From Shewanella holmiensis (GTDB taxonomy: Bacteria; Pseudomonadota; Gammaproteobacteria; Enterobacterales; Shewanellaceae): a stretch of 64,000 nt of DNA. Positions 1 through 7,980 of this stretch are shown one piece after another (within the stretch, counting starts at the first letter, position 1; every line of letters begins with the position of its first letter). The stretch is taken from positions 62,001-126,000 of the forward strand of contig NZ_JAMTCD010000009.1 in the NCBI RefSeq assembly GCF_025370255.1, in the 5' to 3' direction. The position numbers and the translations under genes are program-made. The notes under the pieces were generated by a model that did no database searches, was not told the origin of the DNA, and saw nothing but the letters and a program-made list of their open reading frames with translations.

Positions 1-240
1 ATTTTTACTGGCTTCAATGGCCTCTGGTAAGTTGATGCCAAAACCTAGGCCAACAATCGAATAGGCCAGTAATTTTTTAGTCCATTTACCTAAATCAATA
101 TGTTCAGGTACCAGCCCAATGCTCGCAAGGGTAAACCCCATCAATAATGCGACTGGAGAGGATATCAAAGGCGTTAAGCAAAAAAGGCCGATTACAATGA
201 ATAGCCATAATTTATAATTTTTTGTAGCTGAGTTGAGCAT
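1..240 (-). CDS. YeiH-type putative sulfate exporter family membrane protein, N-terminal part (cut by window edge)
   Basis: The reverse strand is open from an ATG at 240 to the window edge, giving about 80 residues. They start MLNSATKNYKLWLF and continue with a hydrophobic helix, then LISSPVALLMGFTLAS and YSIVGLGFGINLPEAIEAS. This order of a first membrane helix, a short P-V-A-L-x-x-G helix and a G-x-G-F-G-I-N-L motif is typical of the YeiH/UPF0324 family of multi-pass inner-membrane proteins, which are annotated as putative sulfate exporters. The physiological substrate is not firmly known. Only the N-terminus is visible, so family membership is likely but function is not established here. 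Confidence 0.7.
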   Translation of the reverse strand, partial: MLNSATKNYKLWLFIVIGLFCLTPLISSPVALLMGFTLASIGLVPEHIDLGKWTKKLLAYSIVGLGFGINLPEAIEASKN

Positions 241-393
241 GAGAGAACTCATTAAATAAGCAGTGCACTATTGTAGCAAGCTCAAGCATTGCAAACGATG
301 TTTGGTATCCGTTGATACACGCTTTAATTGATTTTTTTGAACTGAGGATCAGCCGTCGACTTTTTTTGGACAAAATTACAATAAATACAGATC

Positions 394-426
394 AAAAAAA
401 GCCAGTGGATGGACCTACTGGCTTTT
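394..426 (-). terminator. Rho-independent terminator of the malate-synthase-domain gene
   Basis: GCCAGT (401-406) pairs with ACTGGC (417-422). Read on the minus strand, the stem is followed by a run of seven T. It lies 27 bp past the stop codon of the minus-strand gene ending at 453. Confidence 0.7.
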
Positions 427-452
427 CAGTTTTCGCGGCTCATTTATTAAGC

Positions 453-971
453 TTAGCGCTGATGCATAGCGTAATCGCTACCATCTTTAGCCGTGAACAC
501 TTTACAACGACCTTCAGTAGGTTTGCAGCTTGAGTGTAATAAGCTGATCCACTGCTTGTAAGGTGTTGGTAGGTTCTTAATTGGCATTTCAATTTGAATA
601 TCTTCAATGTTAGCTAAATCATTGCTGCCAATTTCACCTTGACGGTCAAAACAAATCTCAACATGGGTGTCATTGTTTTTTAATACCACCGATGATGGCT
701 CACTTTTATGGCCGGTTAATGCCACAAATTGACAAGGATTTTGCAATCCACATTGAGTGCCATCTTTTAAGAATGCTAAAAGGTGCGTGTAATAAACAAC
801 ATAGCTAGTCACATCTTGATGTGAACCTGTTGCTAATGGGAACTGGGCATCTAACAATTCTTTCGCATTAATAGTGCGATCTAATTTATTTGTTGTTGCC
901 ACAAATTGCTCACCAATGAAGTGGTTAAGGTTTTGGGTCGCTTTGGTGCTTGCTTGAGTAGACATATTCAT
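453..971 (-). CDS. Stand-alone protein resembling the small beta domain of malate synthase G
   Basis: A 172-residue protein with an AAGAGGATAAGG ribosome-binding stretch just before its ATG. Residues about 44-128 follow the small beta-domain of malate synthase G closely: FPLATGSHQDV, LKDGTQCGLQNPCQFVAL, SSVVLKNNDTHVEI, then DRQGEIGSNDLANIEDIQIE. The order and spacing match the enzyme's GSYQDV, TPAQFVGY, LLKNNGLHIE and D-x-x-x-x-IG-x-D-x-A-x-I-x-D motifs as I remember them. The TIM barrel and all catalytic residues of malate synthase are missing, so the protein should not catalyse malate synthesis alone. The last 40 residues (three Cys) are not similar. It diverges from a regulator of the type that controls glyoxylate-cycle or short-chain-fatty-acid genes. 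A role as ligand sensor or enzyme partner is inference. Confidence 0.75.
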   Translation of the reverse strand: MNMSTQASTKATQNLNHFIGEQFVATTNKLDRTINAKELLDAQFPLATGSHQDVTSYVVYYTHLLAFLKDGTQCGLQNPCQFVALTGHKSEPSSVVLKNNDTHVEICFDRQGEIGSNDLANIEDIQIEMPIKNLPTPYKQWISLLHSSCKPTEGRCKVFTAKDGSDYAMHQR

Positions 972-1092
972 AGCCTTATCCTCTTCTTTTCAATAGTAGG
1001 TCACATTAATTTATTTATAGTCATTCAAAATGGTTTTGAATTAAGCCTTGTTCACAGCTTGATTTTTAGTCTATGCTATTTTTACAAACAAT

Positions 1093-1119
1093 TTCACAAT
1101 AAAAATTTTACAGTGTGAA
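1093..1119. promoter_or_regulatory. Inverted repeat, candidate operator in the divergent promoter region
   Basis: TTCACA (1093-1098) and TGTGAA (1114-1119) form an inverted repeat in the 157-bp AT-rich gap between the two divergent starts. It ends 9 bp before the regulator's start codon, a natural place for autoregulation. No binding data; the assignment is inferred from position and symmetry. Confidence 0.35.
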
Positions 1120-1128
1120 TTATACAAA

Positions 1129-2658
1129 ATGAGAAATGAAAAAAGCTTGATGCGAAAGACCCATTTTTTGGGCACTAAGATAAGAAACTTGCGTAAACGC
1201 AATAACTTAACCATGGAAGATCTCTCTGCCCGCTGTATGCGCGTGGACTCAAGTAATTCGCCTTCGGTATCATACTTATCCATGATTGAACGTGGAAAAC
1301 GAGTCCCTAGTGCTGATATGTTGGCCGTTATCGCCGCTGTTTTTCAAAAAGAAGTTGAATGGTTTCTTGACGATGTGCCCGAAGAGCATGCCATTACGCC
1401 TGAAAAAGGCAGTAAAGGTGGCATTAGCGGTATGCCGCTTGAACCAAGCTTTTTATTTTCTAATGATATTTTACAAATTGCCATCCCGGAAATGCTGTCA
1501 CAAACAGGCACTTCGGGTAGACAATTTGCCCATTTGTTGATCCGCGCACACCAAGAACACCATCAAAATCACTTTCCTGATTTAGAGCGTGCCGCCGAAG
1601 ATGTGGGTTTAAAGCGTATGCCATTAATGGCCGACGACATGCTCACTATTGCCGCAAGAATGGGCTTAGTCATTAAATGGATTGACCGTACTCCGCAAGA
1701 AATACGTGATGAAATGGGGGCCAGCTCGCGCCAATTAGTGACCTCTTTTTTTGAGCCTCCTAGCACGATTTATTTGAACAACACCTTAAAAAATCGCCCT
1801 CATCGTTTGAAATATGACTTAGCTGTGCATATTGGCCACTGTGTTTTACACAATAAAGATGGCTTAAAGTCGGTGATGACATCAGGTCGTAAAGAAGAGG
1901 GTGACGATAATAGCATTCCACAATCAAACACCTTAAATGCACAGGACATTTTACATGCTTGGCGTGATTTTGAATCGAGCTTTTTTGCCGGAGCCCTTTT
2001 GTGCCCTAAAGTGCCTTTTAGACAATTACTTGACCGGCACGGCTATGAAATCAGTGTGCATAAACAGCTGCAAGTTTCTGCATCGGTTGCGATGCGCCGC
2101 ATGACGGTTGTGTCGCCTTATCCGCATTGGCATTTCTTTGATGCCTATGCGCCAGGTAAACTCAAAGCGGTGTATCGCGGTAATGGGATCCCGCTGCCTT
2201 GGGGAAACATGCGTTTGGTGGAGGACCCTTGTCAGCATTGGGCTGTATTTAGGATGATCAATGAGCCGTCATCGGGCACCTCGGCACAAATTTCAATCTT
2301 AAATGTGGGAAATCAACCGCGGATTTACTGTTGTGAATCAATCAAGGTAGAAGACTCAGCAGGCAACCCGCATGTGTTATGTGCTGGCATTGATTTAAAC
2401 CCAGCGATTGATGCCCAAGGTAAAGATTCGTTGTCGATTGCCAATGATTTAAAACAAGCTTGTGCATCTAATGGCGGCTCGATTGTTATCCCCAAACACA
2501 TTAAAAAAGATCTTACCAGTGTGGCAAAAATCCTTAATATTAATTGGATAGAACGTGGTATTAAAAATGATGCCCGCTTAATTTGCTCACGTGGCGCTGT
2601 ATGTCCAAGGCAACCTAGTTGTTATGCCGCAGGAAAAAACTTATGTGAAGATAACTAG
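1129..2658 (+). CDS. XRE-family regulator with IrrE/ScfR-like central region (DUF3612-type)
   Basis: A 509-residue cytoplasmic regulator. Residues about 12-80 form an XRE helix-turn-helix (LGTKIRNLRKRNNLTMEDLS, then SYLSMIERGKRVPS). The middle resembles the IrrE/ImmA-type fold found in ScfR/RamB regulators: YDLAVHIGHCVLH sits where a metallopeptidase HExxH would be, but the Glu is replaced by Ile, so proteolysis is unlikely. The C-terminus ends in a cysteine-rich segment (CSRGAVCPRQPSCYAAGKN), as in DUF2083-type tails. ScfR/RamB relatives sense acyl-CoA-type metabolites and control glyoxylate or propionate genes; by analogy this one may control the divergent malate-synthase-domain gene. The family name DUF3612 is recalled, not searched. 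An alternative ATG lies at 1150; neither start has a strong ribosome-binding site. Confidence 0.75.
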   Translation: MRNEKSLMRKTHFLGTKIRNLRKRNNLTMEDLSARCMRVDSSNSPSVSYLSMIERGKRVPSADMLAVIAAVFQKEVEWFLDDVPEEHAITPEKGSKGGISGMPLEPSFLFSNDILQIAIPEMLSQTGTSGRQFAHLLIRAHQEHHQNHFPDLERAAEDVGLKRMPLMADDMLTIAARMGLVIKWIDRTPQEIRDEMGASSRQLVTSFFEPPSTIYLNNTLKNRPHRLKYDLAVHIGHCVLHNKDGLKSVMTSGRKEEGDDNSIPQSNTLNAQDILHAWRDFESSFFAGALLCPKVPFRQLLDRHGYEISVHKQLQVSASVAMRRMTVVSPYPHWHFFDAYAPGKLKAVYRGNGIPLPWGNMRLVEDPCQHWAVFRMINEPSSGTSAQISILNVGNQPRIYCCESIKVEDSAGNPHVLCAGIDLNPAIDAQGKDSLSIANDLKQACASNGGSIVIPKHIKKDLTSVAKILNINWIERGIKNDARLICSRGAVCPRQPSCYAAGKNLCEDN

Positions 2659-2692
2659 TTTTAGTTCGCAGTAATCAGTAAGCGGTTCAGTA

Positions 2693-2728
2693 CTTGCCAA
2701 GTCGAACATATAGCAACGACTTGGCAAG
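2693..2728. repeat. Perfect 12-bp inverted repeat after the regulator gene
   Basis: CTTGCCAAGTCG (2693-2704) pairs perfectly with CGACTTGGCAAG (2717-2728) across a 12-nt loop. There is no T-run on either side, so it is not a standard intrinsic terminator. It could protect the 3' end of the mRNA. Confidence 0.5.
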
Positions 2729-2901
2729 ATAAGCTCATTTTCTAACGCTTCATCAAGCCAAAACGCTCTTTTTGAACAAACGACTACTCAATGAGGTAAT
2801 AAAAAACTCATCATTACCATCGAAAAACATTAATAATGACCTGTTCTTTAGACGGTGTTACAGCTTAATCAGCATTTAACAAACAGCAGAAATGTGCTCG
2901 C

Positions 2902-3375
2902 CTAAACCCATTGGGTATAGGGTGTTTTCATCAACGTTGAATTGTAGTAACGATTATCTCCTGTCACCTCATCCCCTAACCAATCAGGTTTAGACACAGT
3001 TTGTTGCTCTGTGGCTATCTCCAACTCGGCCACAATTAACCCCTGATTATCGCCATAAAACTCGTCCACTTCAAAAACTTGATGCTGGTATTCAACTAAA
3101 TAGCGGGTTTTATCTATAACCCCTGGTTCACACAGTTTAAGTAACTCCTGCGCCTCAGAGACACTTATTTCTTTTTCCCATTCAAATCGTGATAATCCAG
3201 CCTGATTACTCAAGCCTTTAATGGTGAGAAATCCCTGTTCGCCCATAACCCTCACCCTCACAGTGCGGGCTTTATCTGAATTCAAATACCCCTGAGTAAT
3301 ACGAGTTGCCTTATGTGACAAGCTTTTGAACTTATCGTTGCTGACAAGGTATTTACGTTCGATTTCAATAGCCAT
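2902..3375 (-). CDS. CYTH-domain protein (triphosphate tunnel metalloenzyme family)
   Basis: A 157-residue protein starting MAIEIERKYLV, whose E-I-E-R-K is the ExExK signature of the CYTH superfamily, which binds triphosphates through metal ions. Further tunnel-type basic and acidic strands follow: RVRVMGEQGFLTIKG, FEWEKEIS, KTRYLVEY and FEVDEFYGDNQGLIVAELE. The length matches a single CYTH domain without the CHAD domain of YgiF. Family members are inorganic triphosphatases, thiamine triphosphatases or class IV adenylate cyclases; small stand-alone bacterial copies most often act on inorganic triphosphate, but the substrate cannot be read from the sequence. It is monocistronic. Confidence 0.88.
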   Translation of the reverse strand: MAIEIERKYLVSNDKFKSLSHKATRITQGYLNSDKARTVRVRVMGEQGFLTIKGLSNQAGLSRFEWEKEISVSEAQELLKLCEPGVIDKTRYLVEYQHQVFEVDEFYGDNQGLIVAELEIATEQQTVSKPDWLGDEVTGDNRYYNSTLMKTPYTQWV

Positions 3376-3611
3376 TAGATTTAATTCTACAAGAAATAAT
3401 AGCGGTATTATTCAAAGTTATCCGATGTTTGTATAGGTATTTTAGTGAATAGCCATCTGTTGTTAACTTAAAAAAGTAGCGTAAAAGCTAGAGTGTATCG
3501 GGGGTTTTCCGTCAAAAGTGAAGATTCACAATAATATTCACGCGCTCACACAGCATTTGGTGGGCAGATAATATGGGTAATAGATATTTTGAAAAATCGT
3601 TTTCAGACAGC

Positions 3612-3641
3612 AAAATGCCGTGAAATTCACGGCATTTTTGA
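3612..3641 (-). terminator. Terminator after the glycine-zipper gene
   Basis: AAATGCCGTGA pairs with TCACGGCATTT around an AAT loop, with a T-run on the minus strand. It lies about 80 bp past the stop at 3719. The rest of the 3376-3718 gap shows nothing else I can support. Confidence 0.75.
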
Positions 3642-3718
3642 ATATAAACCTTTTGAATACAAACTTATAGTGCTATCTAAAGTAAAGGCCAATGATACAG
3701 GTTAACCTTTACTCTTAA

Positions 3719-4132
3719 TTAGTTAAGTACGGTATAACCTCTGCCTACCATACAGTTGTGCATAACTGCATCGGTTTGATATTCAAAATTAGCTTCTTCG
3801 TTACGTCTTTCTCTACCATGTTTCAACGCGCCACCAATCAAACCAACCCCAGCACCTACTTTGGCACCTTTTGAGCCGCTACCGCCACCAATCGCACTAC
3901 CTGCGGCACCAATTAGTGCTCCTCTGGTGGTTGACCTTAGCATGTCACGACCTAAAGAATCGGTTTCTTGATGATCGACCTGCGATGATAGTTGTTGGCA
4001 CTCATACATGTCTGCATGGTATTTCTCAGTGTCGATACCTTTAGTATCAACAATGATATTGGCGTTAGCAAAAGTCGATACTGATAAAAGTAAAGTTGCA
4101 CTAAGTAAAAGTGTTTTAGTGTTCATATTCAT
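3719..4132 (-). CDS. Exported glycine-zipper protein
   Basis: A 137-residue protein with a signal peptide (MNMNTKTLLLSATLLLSVSTFANA, cleavage after ANA near residue 24) and no lipobox cysteine. Its centre is a glycine-zipper stretch: RGALIGAAGSAIGGG, then GAKVGAGVGLIGGALKHG. Such G-x3-G repeats form paired membrane-associated helices in outer-membrane or periplasmic proteins. Two cysteines (YECQQL and HNCMVGRGY) flank the zipper, an arrangement seen in small envelope proteins where they may form a disulfide. GAGG 9 nt upstream supports the first ATG. The function is unknown. Confidence 0.7.
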   Translation of the reverse strand: MNMNTKTLLLSATLLLSVSTFANANIIVDTKGIDTEKYHADMYECQQLSSQVDHQETDSLGRDMLRSTTRGALIGAAGSAIGGGSGSKGAKVGAGVGLIGGALKHGRERRNEEANFEYQTDAVMHNCMVGRGYTVLN

Positions 4133-4406
4133 AATTGTGACCTCTGGATTAAATCGTATCTTATGGACGCAATTTAACCGAGCCGCCCTATACAGTCACA
4201 TCCTGTTTGTAGGATGAACCCCTGCAATCCAGAACATGTCAATTTGAGCGGGCAATGCGAGGATTACGTCCTACATATGCGATTAATCACTGTGCAGTGT
4301 TCACCCTATACTGGCCTCAATTAAGCACAACGGCGTACAACCTGAGTAGTGAAATACTTATATAGCGCCGCAATCAACACTCATTAATTGAAACAAAGGT
4401 AACGTT

Positions 4407-4835
4407 ATGAAAAAAACTCTTATTACTCTATGCCTATTAGCTTTATCTGCAAACGTATCAGCTAATGAGACTCACAACCAAGATATGCAACAGGTTGAAT
4501 CAAAAATGGAACAACTTGTTACGGTAACTGAAGCATCAGATTTTTTTATTACTATTGATGAAGAAGCCAGTTTTGAATCAATTGAGTACACAGGCTTTAT
4601 TATTGATATGTTTAGTGAAATTTACATCACTAAACATCAAGCTGAAGAAAGAAACCTAGAGCAAGCGCAACAGTTTCATATTTATGGCGAAACAGATCTT
4701 GAAGTTGTCAGCCAACGCATTGCTGCACAAATAGATCAAGATAATCCAACGTTTTTCTCAATCGATTTATACCGTGATTACCATGGCACATCAGGACAAT
4801 TTACCTATGTAGCCAAAGTGGTTGAATACAAATAA
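4407..4835 (+). CDS. Small periplasmic protein of unknown function
   Basis: A 142-residue protein with a clear signal peptide (MKKTLITLCLLALSANVSA, cleavage before NETHN). AAGG lies 7 nt before the ATG and a strong terminator follows. The mature part is acidic and cysteine-free, with alternating strands and helices and a C-terminal stretch ending YHGTSGQFTYVAKVVEYK. That ending is faintly like small DUF1471-type stress proteins, but I would not assign the family. It stands alone as a single-gene transcript. Confidence 0.65.
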   Translation: MKKTLITLCLLALSANVSANETHNQDMQQVESKMEQLVTVTEASDFFITIDEEASFESIEYTGFIIDMFSEIYITKHQAEERNLEQAQQFHIYGETDLEVVSQRIAAQIDQDNPTFFSIDLYRDYHGTSGQFTYVAKVVEYK

Positions 4836-4863
4836 GTTTTACTTCATCTCCCCAGAAAGTTTT

Positions 4864-4889
4864 GCCCGCATGATTGCGGGCTTTTTTTT
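4864..4889 (+). terminator. Intrinsic terminator
   Basis: GCCCGCA-TGAT-TGCGGGC followed by eight T, 29 bp after the stop at 4835. Confidence 0.9.
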
Positions 4890-5118
4890 GCGTAACAATC
4901 ACTGCTGCTTCATCTGTAATAAACACCTGTGATTCATCAACAACCAAATAGACATGGCACGCTAGTAAGTGATTTCAATCAGCGCTTATTTTAATAAATG
5001 CGACCGTAACTCATCAAAATACTTAAACAATTAAAATTGAATGTGGTAATTTAACTATAATAAATTGCGCTTAAATGACTGCTAATGTTGGCATAATGTC
5101 GATGTTCGCCGGAGTAAA

Positions 5119-6027
5119 ATGATGAATTTCAGCTTAGAACAACTGCTTGCTTTTGTGACCGTCTATGAACAAAAGGCATTTAGTAAAGCCGCCGTAAAAC
5201 TGGATAAACATCGCACCACTATTGGTCAGGTGATCACCAATTTGGAAGACCAGCTTGCCATTACTTTATTTGAACGTATTGGTCGCTCAGTTGAGCCCAC
5301 CGAAGATGCCACCTTACTCTATCATTATGCCAAGCAAGCCATTGAGCAAACCCGCACCTTTGATCGCGTCGCCTTAAGTCTGTCATTTGGCGGATTAGAA
5401 TCCATTACTTTCGCCTACGCCAGCTTTATCCCGCAGGATGTGTTGGTTCAAATCCGCAAACAACTTATGCAAGACTTTCCGTCTATGAATGTTAATTGGC
5501 TAGTGCGGACTAAGCCAGAAATTAAACAAAGCATTCAAGATGGCTCCATTCATTTTGGCCTAGTCAATGTGTTTACCAGCAAAGTCATCAATAGCCTAAG
5601 TTCATCACTCTTGCATAACATGGGTTTTGTACCATTCACGGGCGTAGATACTGAATTGGCAAAGTTACCTCCCAGTGAAACATTTATCACAATGAAATCG
5701 TCAAAGCAGTTTGTGCTTAAATCTATGCTGGATGATGATATGGCTAGCAGAGTGATAATTTCGTCAAACTATGAAGTGGTAGACCAACAAACCTTGATAG
5801 TTCAAATGGTCCAAGAAGGATTGGGATGGGCACTGTTGCCAAAGTCCATCAATAAATCAGACCACTTTTCCGACGGTATAGTTGAAATTGCAGCAGATGA
5901 AACTAATGGCAAAGAAGCGGTTTTGGTGCCGATATCATTGTGGTGCCAGCACTCAAAACAAAATGTCGACATCAAAAAATCGATCATAGCTTGCCTTGAT
6001 AAATATCTTAATAAAGTTCGAAACTAA
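5119..6027 (+). CDS. LysR-family transcriptional regulator
   Basis: A 302-residue protein with an N-terminal LysR winged helix (FSLEQLLAFVTVYEQKAFSK, then IGQVITNLEDQLAITLFER, residues about 4-62), followed by a periplasmic-binding-protein-like effector domain to the C-terminus. Adjacent ATGs at 5119 and 5122 both suit the upstream CCGGAG. The usual A-A-x-x-L-x-x-S-Q-P-A recognition segment reads AAVKLDKHRTTIGQV, a less common variant. The downstream antiporter gene is 394 bp away on the same strand and could be a target, but no shared operator is evident. The effector is unknown. Confidence 0.88.
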   Translation: MMNFSLEQLLAFVTVYEQKAFSKAAVKLDKHRTTIGQVITNLEDQLAITLFERIGRSVEPTEDATLLYHYAKQAIEQTRTFDRVALSLSFGGLESITFAYASFIPQDVLVQIRKQLMQDFPSMNVNWLVRTKPEIKQSIQDGSIHFGLVNVFTSKVINSLSSSLLHNMGFVPFTGVDTELAKLPPSETFITMKSSKQFVLKSMLDDDMASRVIISSNYEVVDQQTLIVQMVQEGLGWALLPKSINKSDHFSDGIVEIAADETNGKEAVLVPISLWCQHSKQNVDIKKSIIACLDKYLNKVRN

Positions 6028-6421
6028 ACCCAATATCCCATTGAATGGTTACGCCCCTTAGCTAAAAGGGGCCAATACTGGGTGACTTGGGTTCTAAAAA
6101 GTAACTTACTTGGCAGTTGAGCTATCAGTTTTAAGATAATGAGACTTTAGCTGCCAAGTTGCTTATATCTAATAGTTTTTCTTTACTCTTTATAAATCAA
6201 CATCATCTTAAGCTGAATAGCAAACACTGTCTGCACAGTGTTACTTGCCTCGCTTCACTCCCCTCAACGCAGGGTTTCGTCCATCAAACACGATTATCAT
6301 TTTTTGTACAAAGCCAATACTCTTGCGTGGAATAACGGCATTTATCACTACACATGCCCTTATTCATAACAGCGAGAATTCTGCGGATTTTTAATCATGT
6401 TTAGCACTAAAAAGTGAGCTT
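6028..6421. other. Intergenic region with two hairpins
   Basis: CCCCTT/AAGGGG (6055-6072) forms a hairpin soon after the LysR stop, and ACTTGGCAG (6108-6116) pairs with CTGCCAAGT (6151-6159). Neither is followed by a long T-run. No convincing coding sequence is seen; the last part is presumably the promoter and leader of the antiporter gene. Confidence 0.45.
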
Positions 6422-7840
6422 ATGATGGCAATACTTGAACACATCTTTACCTCTTCAGCATATTTTATTTTGCTGGTTACGCTTGTTTTAGGGTTTGTGG
6501 TGGGCAAAATTCACTTAGGCCTATTCTCGCTGGGTACAATCTTAAGCACATTAATAGTAGGACTTATTGTCGGCCTAGCTGGCGGCGCTAACGACCCGAA
6601 TTTAACATGGCTATTTTTCAGTTTATTTATGTATGTAGTGGCTTATCTGGGTGGTTCACTATTTACCCAAGATCTTCAAGCGCATCAAAAATCAATTTTG
6701 ATTAAAGTGTTACAGCTAAGTTTTACCACTTTTACTGCTATTGCTTTTGTGTATTGGGTTTTCAGCATTGAATCTGTCGCGGTGTTAAGACTAGCAGCCG
6801 ATCATATCTCGGCTTCGGATTTGATTGTGTTTGCAAGCGCACTGTTGCCGATCATAATCGTTACCCAAAAATTACCATGGTTGAAGAAATGGCATACGCC
6901 GTCTCAAATCGTTGACATGGCACCCAAATCGGTTGAAGCAGCATCGATCAATGATAACCAGCAAATAAACAGCGTTAAAAATGTTGTTAGACGCGCCTTT
7001 AAAGTGAATATCGACAGCACTGTGGTTGGCAAAACGTTAATGCAACTGAACAGCCCAGCAGTTGAAATCGTGTTTGAATTGAAAAAAGGCTCAAATGACA
7101 CTGACGCAAATACCGTGATGGCGGGAGACACGATTACAGTTACGGGTACCAGTAATAGCATTTACTACCTAGAAGATAATGTGCTCGGAACTGAGCTTCC
7201 TTTAGAAAAAAACATTATTGAAGAACACTTTCAAATTGTCGCTAACCAACATGGTTTACAGAACTCATCACTTTTAGCGCTGAAAAACAACCTCAATAAA
7301 ACCTCCTCTAGAGGTATATTAATTTCACGCTACATTAGAGAAGGGGTCGATATTGAAATCAACCCTGATTTAATCATCAGTAACGAAGACATTATTCAAG
7401 TCACTGGTAATGACATGGATATAAAGCAGGTTAGACATGCCCTAGGGATCACCAATAACAGCCTGGTATACGGTCAAATCCTATTTACCCTAGGAATTAT
7501 TCTTGCTTACTTAACCAGTTGTTTTGATTTAGAACTTACTGGCGTACCGCTATTATTTGGTGCAGGTGGCTGTAGTCTCATCACCGGATTATTTATCGGC
7601 TGGATTAGCCATCATTCACGCTTATTTACGCCAGTTTCAACATCATCACTTAAACGGTTAAGTTTTGCTGGGTTATGGGGGTTTGTGGCAGTATCTGGTT
7701 TATTTTTGGGATCTTTAATTACTCAAGCTGTCGGTCAAGATAGCCTCAAGATGATGTTTGTCGCTGTAGTTATGACAATTTTATCGCAGTTGATTTTATG
7801 CAGCCTAGGTAACAAAGTGGTCAGTCACAGCAAATCGTAA
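6422..7840 (+). CDS. AspT/YidE-like antiporter family membrane protein with TrkA-C (RCK_C) domains
   Basis: A 472-residue inner-membrane protein. Residues 1-150 hold about five hydrophobic helices, including LGFVVGKIHLGLFSLGTI, typical of the N-terminal half of the aspartate:alanine exchanger family. Residues about 175-340 are soluble and contain two RCK_C/TrkA-C-like repeats (KVNIDSTVVGKTLMQLNS; DIEINPDLIISNEDIIQVTG). Residues 345-470 hold a second membrane bundle with LLFGAGGCSLITGLFIGW, matching the family's L-G-x-A-G-G-x-L-x-x-G-L-x-x-G-W motif. Family members (AspT, YbjL, YidE) are usually about 560 residues, so this copy is short. The GP-rich motif of the first half (GYxxGP) appears as AYLGGS. 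The substrate is unknown. Confidence 0.75.
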   Translation: MMAILEHIFTSSAYFILLVTLVLGFVVGKIHLGLFSLGTILSTLIVGLIVGLAGGANDPNLTWLFFSLFMYVVAYLGGSLFTQDLQAHQKSILIKVLQLSFTTFTAIAFVYWVFSIESVAVLRLAADHISASDLIVFASALLPIIIVTQKLPWLKKWHTPSQIVDMAPKSVEAASINDNQQINSVKNVVRRAFKVNIDSTVVGKTLMQLNSPAVEIVFELKKGSNDTDANTVMAGDTITVTGTSNSIYYLEDNVLGTELPLEKNIIEEHFQIVANQHGLQNSSLLALKNNLNKTSSRGILISRYIREGVDIEINPDLIISNEDIIQVTGNDMDIKQVRHALGITNNSLVYGQILFTLGIILAYLTSCFDLELTGVPLLFGAGGCSLITGLFIGWISHHSRLFTPVSTSSLKRLSFAGLWGFVAVSGLFLGSLITQAVGQDSLKMMFVAVVMTILSQLILCSLGNKVVSHSKS

Positions 7841-7860
7841 CAGACTGACAAAGCAGTTTG

Positions 7861-7936
7861 GCTAAGACTTATTTATTTGATGATTTGCAAAAATCAATGT
7901 CACTGTAAAACGGCTCAAAAACCAATAAGTCTTAGC
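7861..7936. repeat. 13-bp inverted repeat between convergent genes
   Basis: GCTAAGACTTATT (7861-7873) and AATAAGTCTTAGC (7924-7936) are perfect inverted copies separated by 50 bp. They lie between the antiporter gene and the minus-strand gene ending at 7981. The long loop and lack of a T-run argue against a simple terminator. Confidence 0.55.
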
Positions 7937-7980
7937 TCACATGGATAGCATGTCCCAGCAAAAAAACCATGGTCGCTGAG

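Noticed and set aside
312..533. A 73-codon plus-strand frame near the left edge
   Set aside because: It overlaps the terminator and 3' end of the real minus-strand gene and has no plausible start signal.
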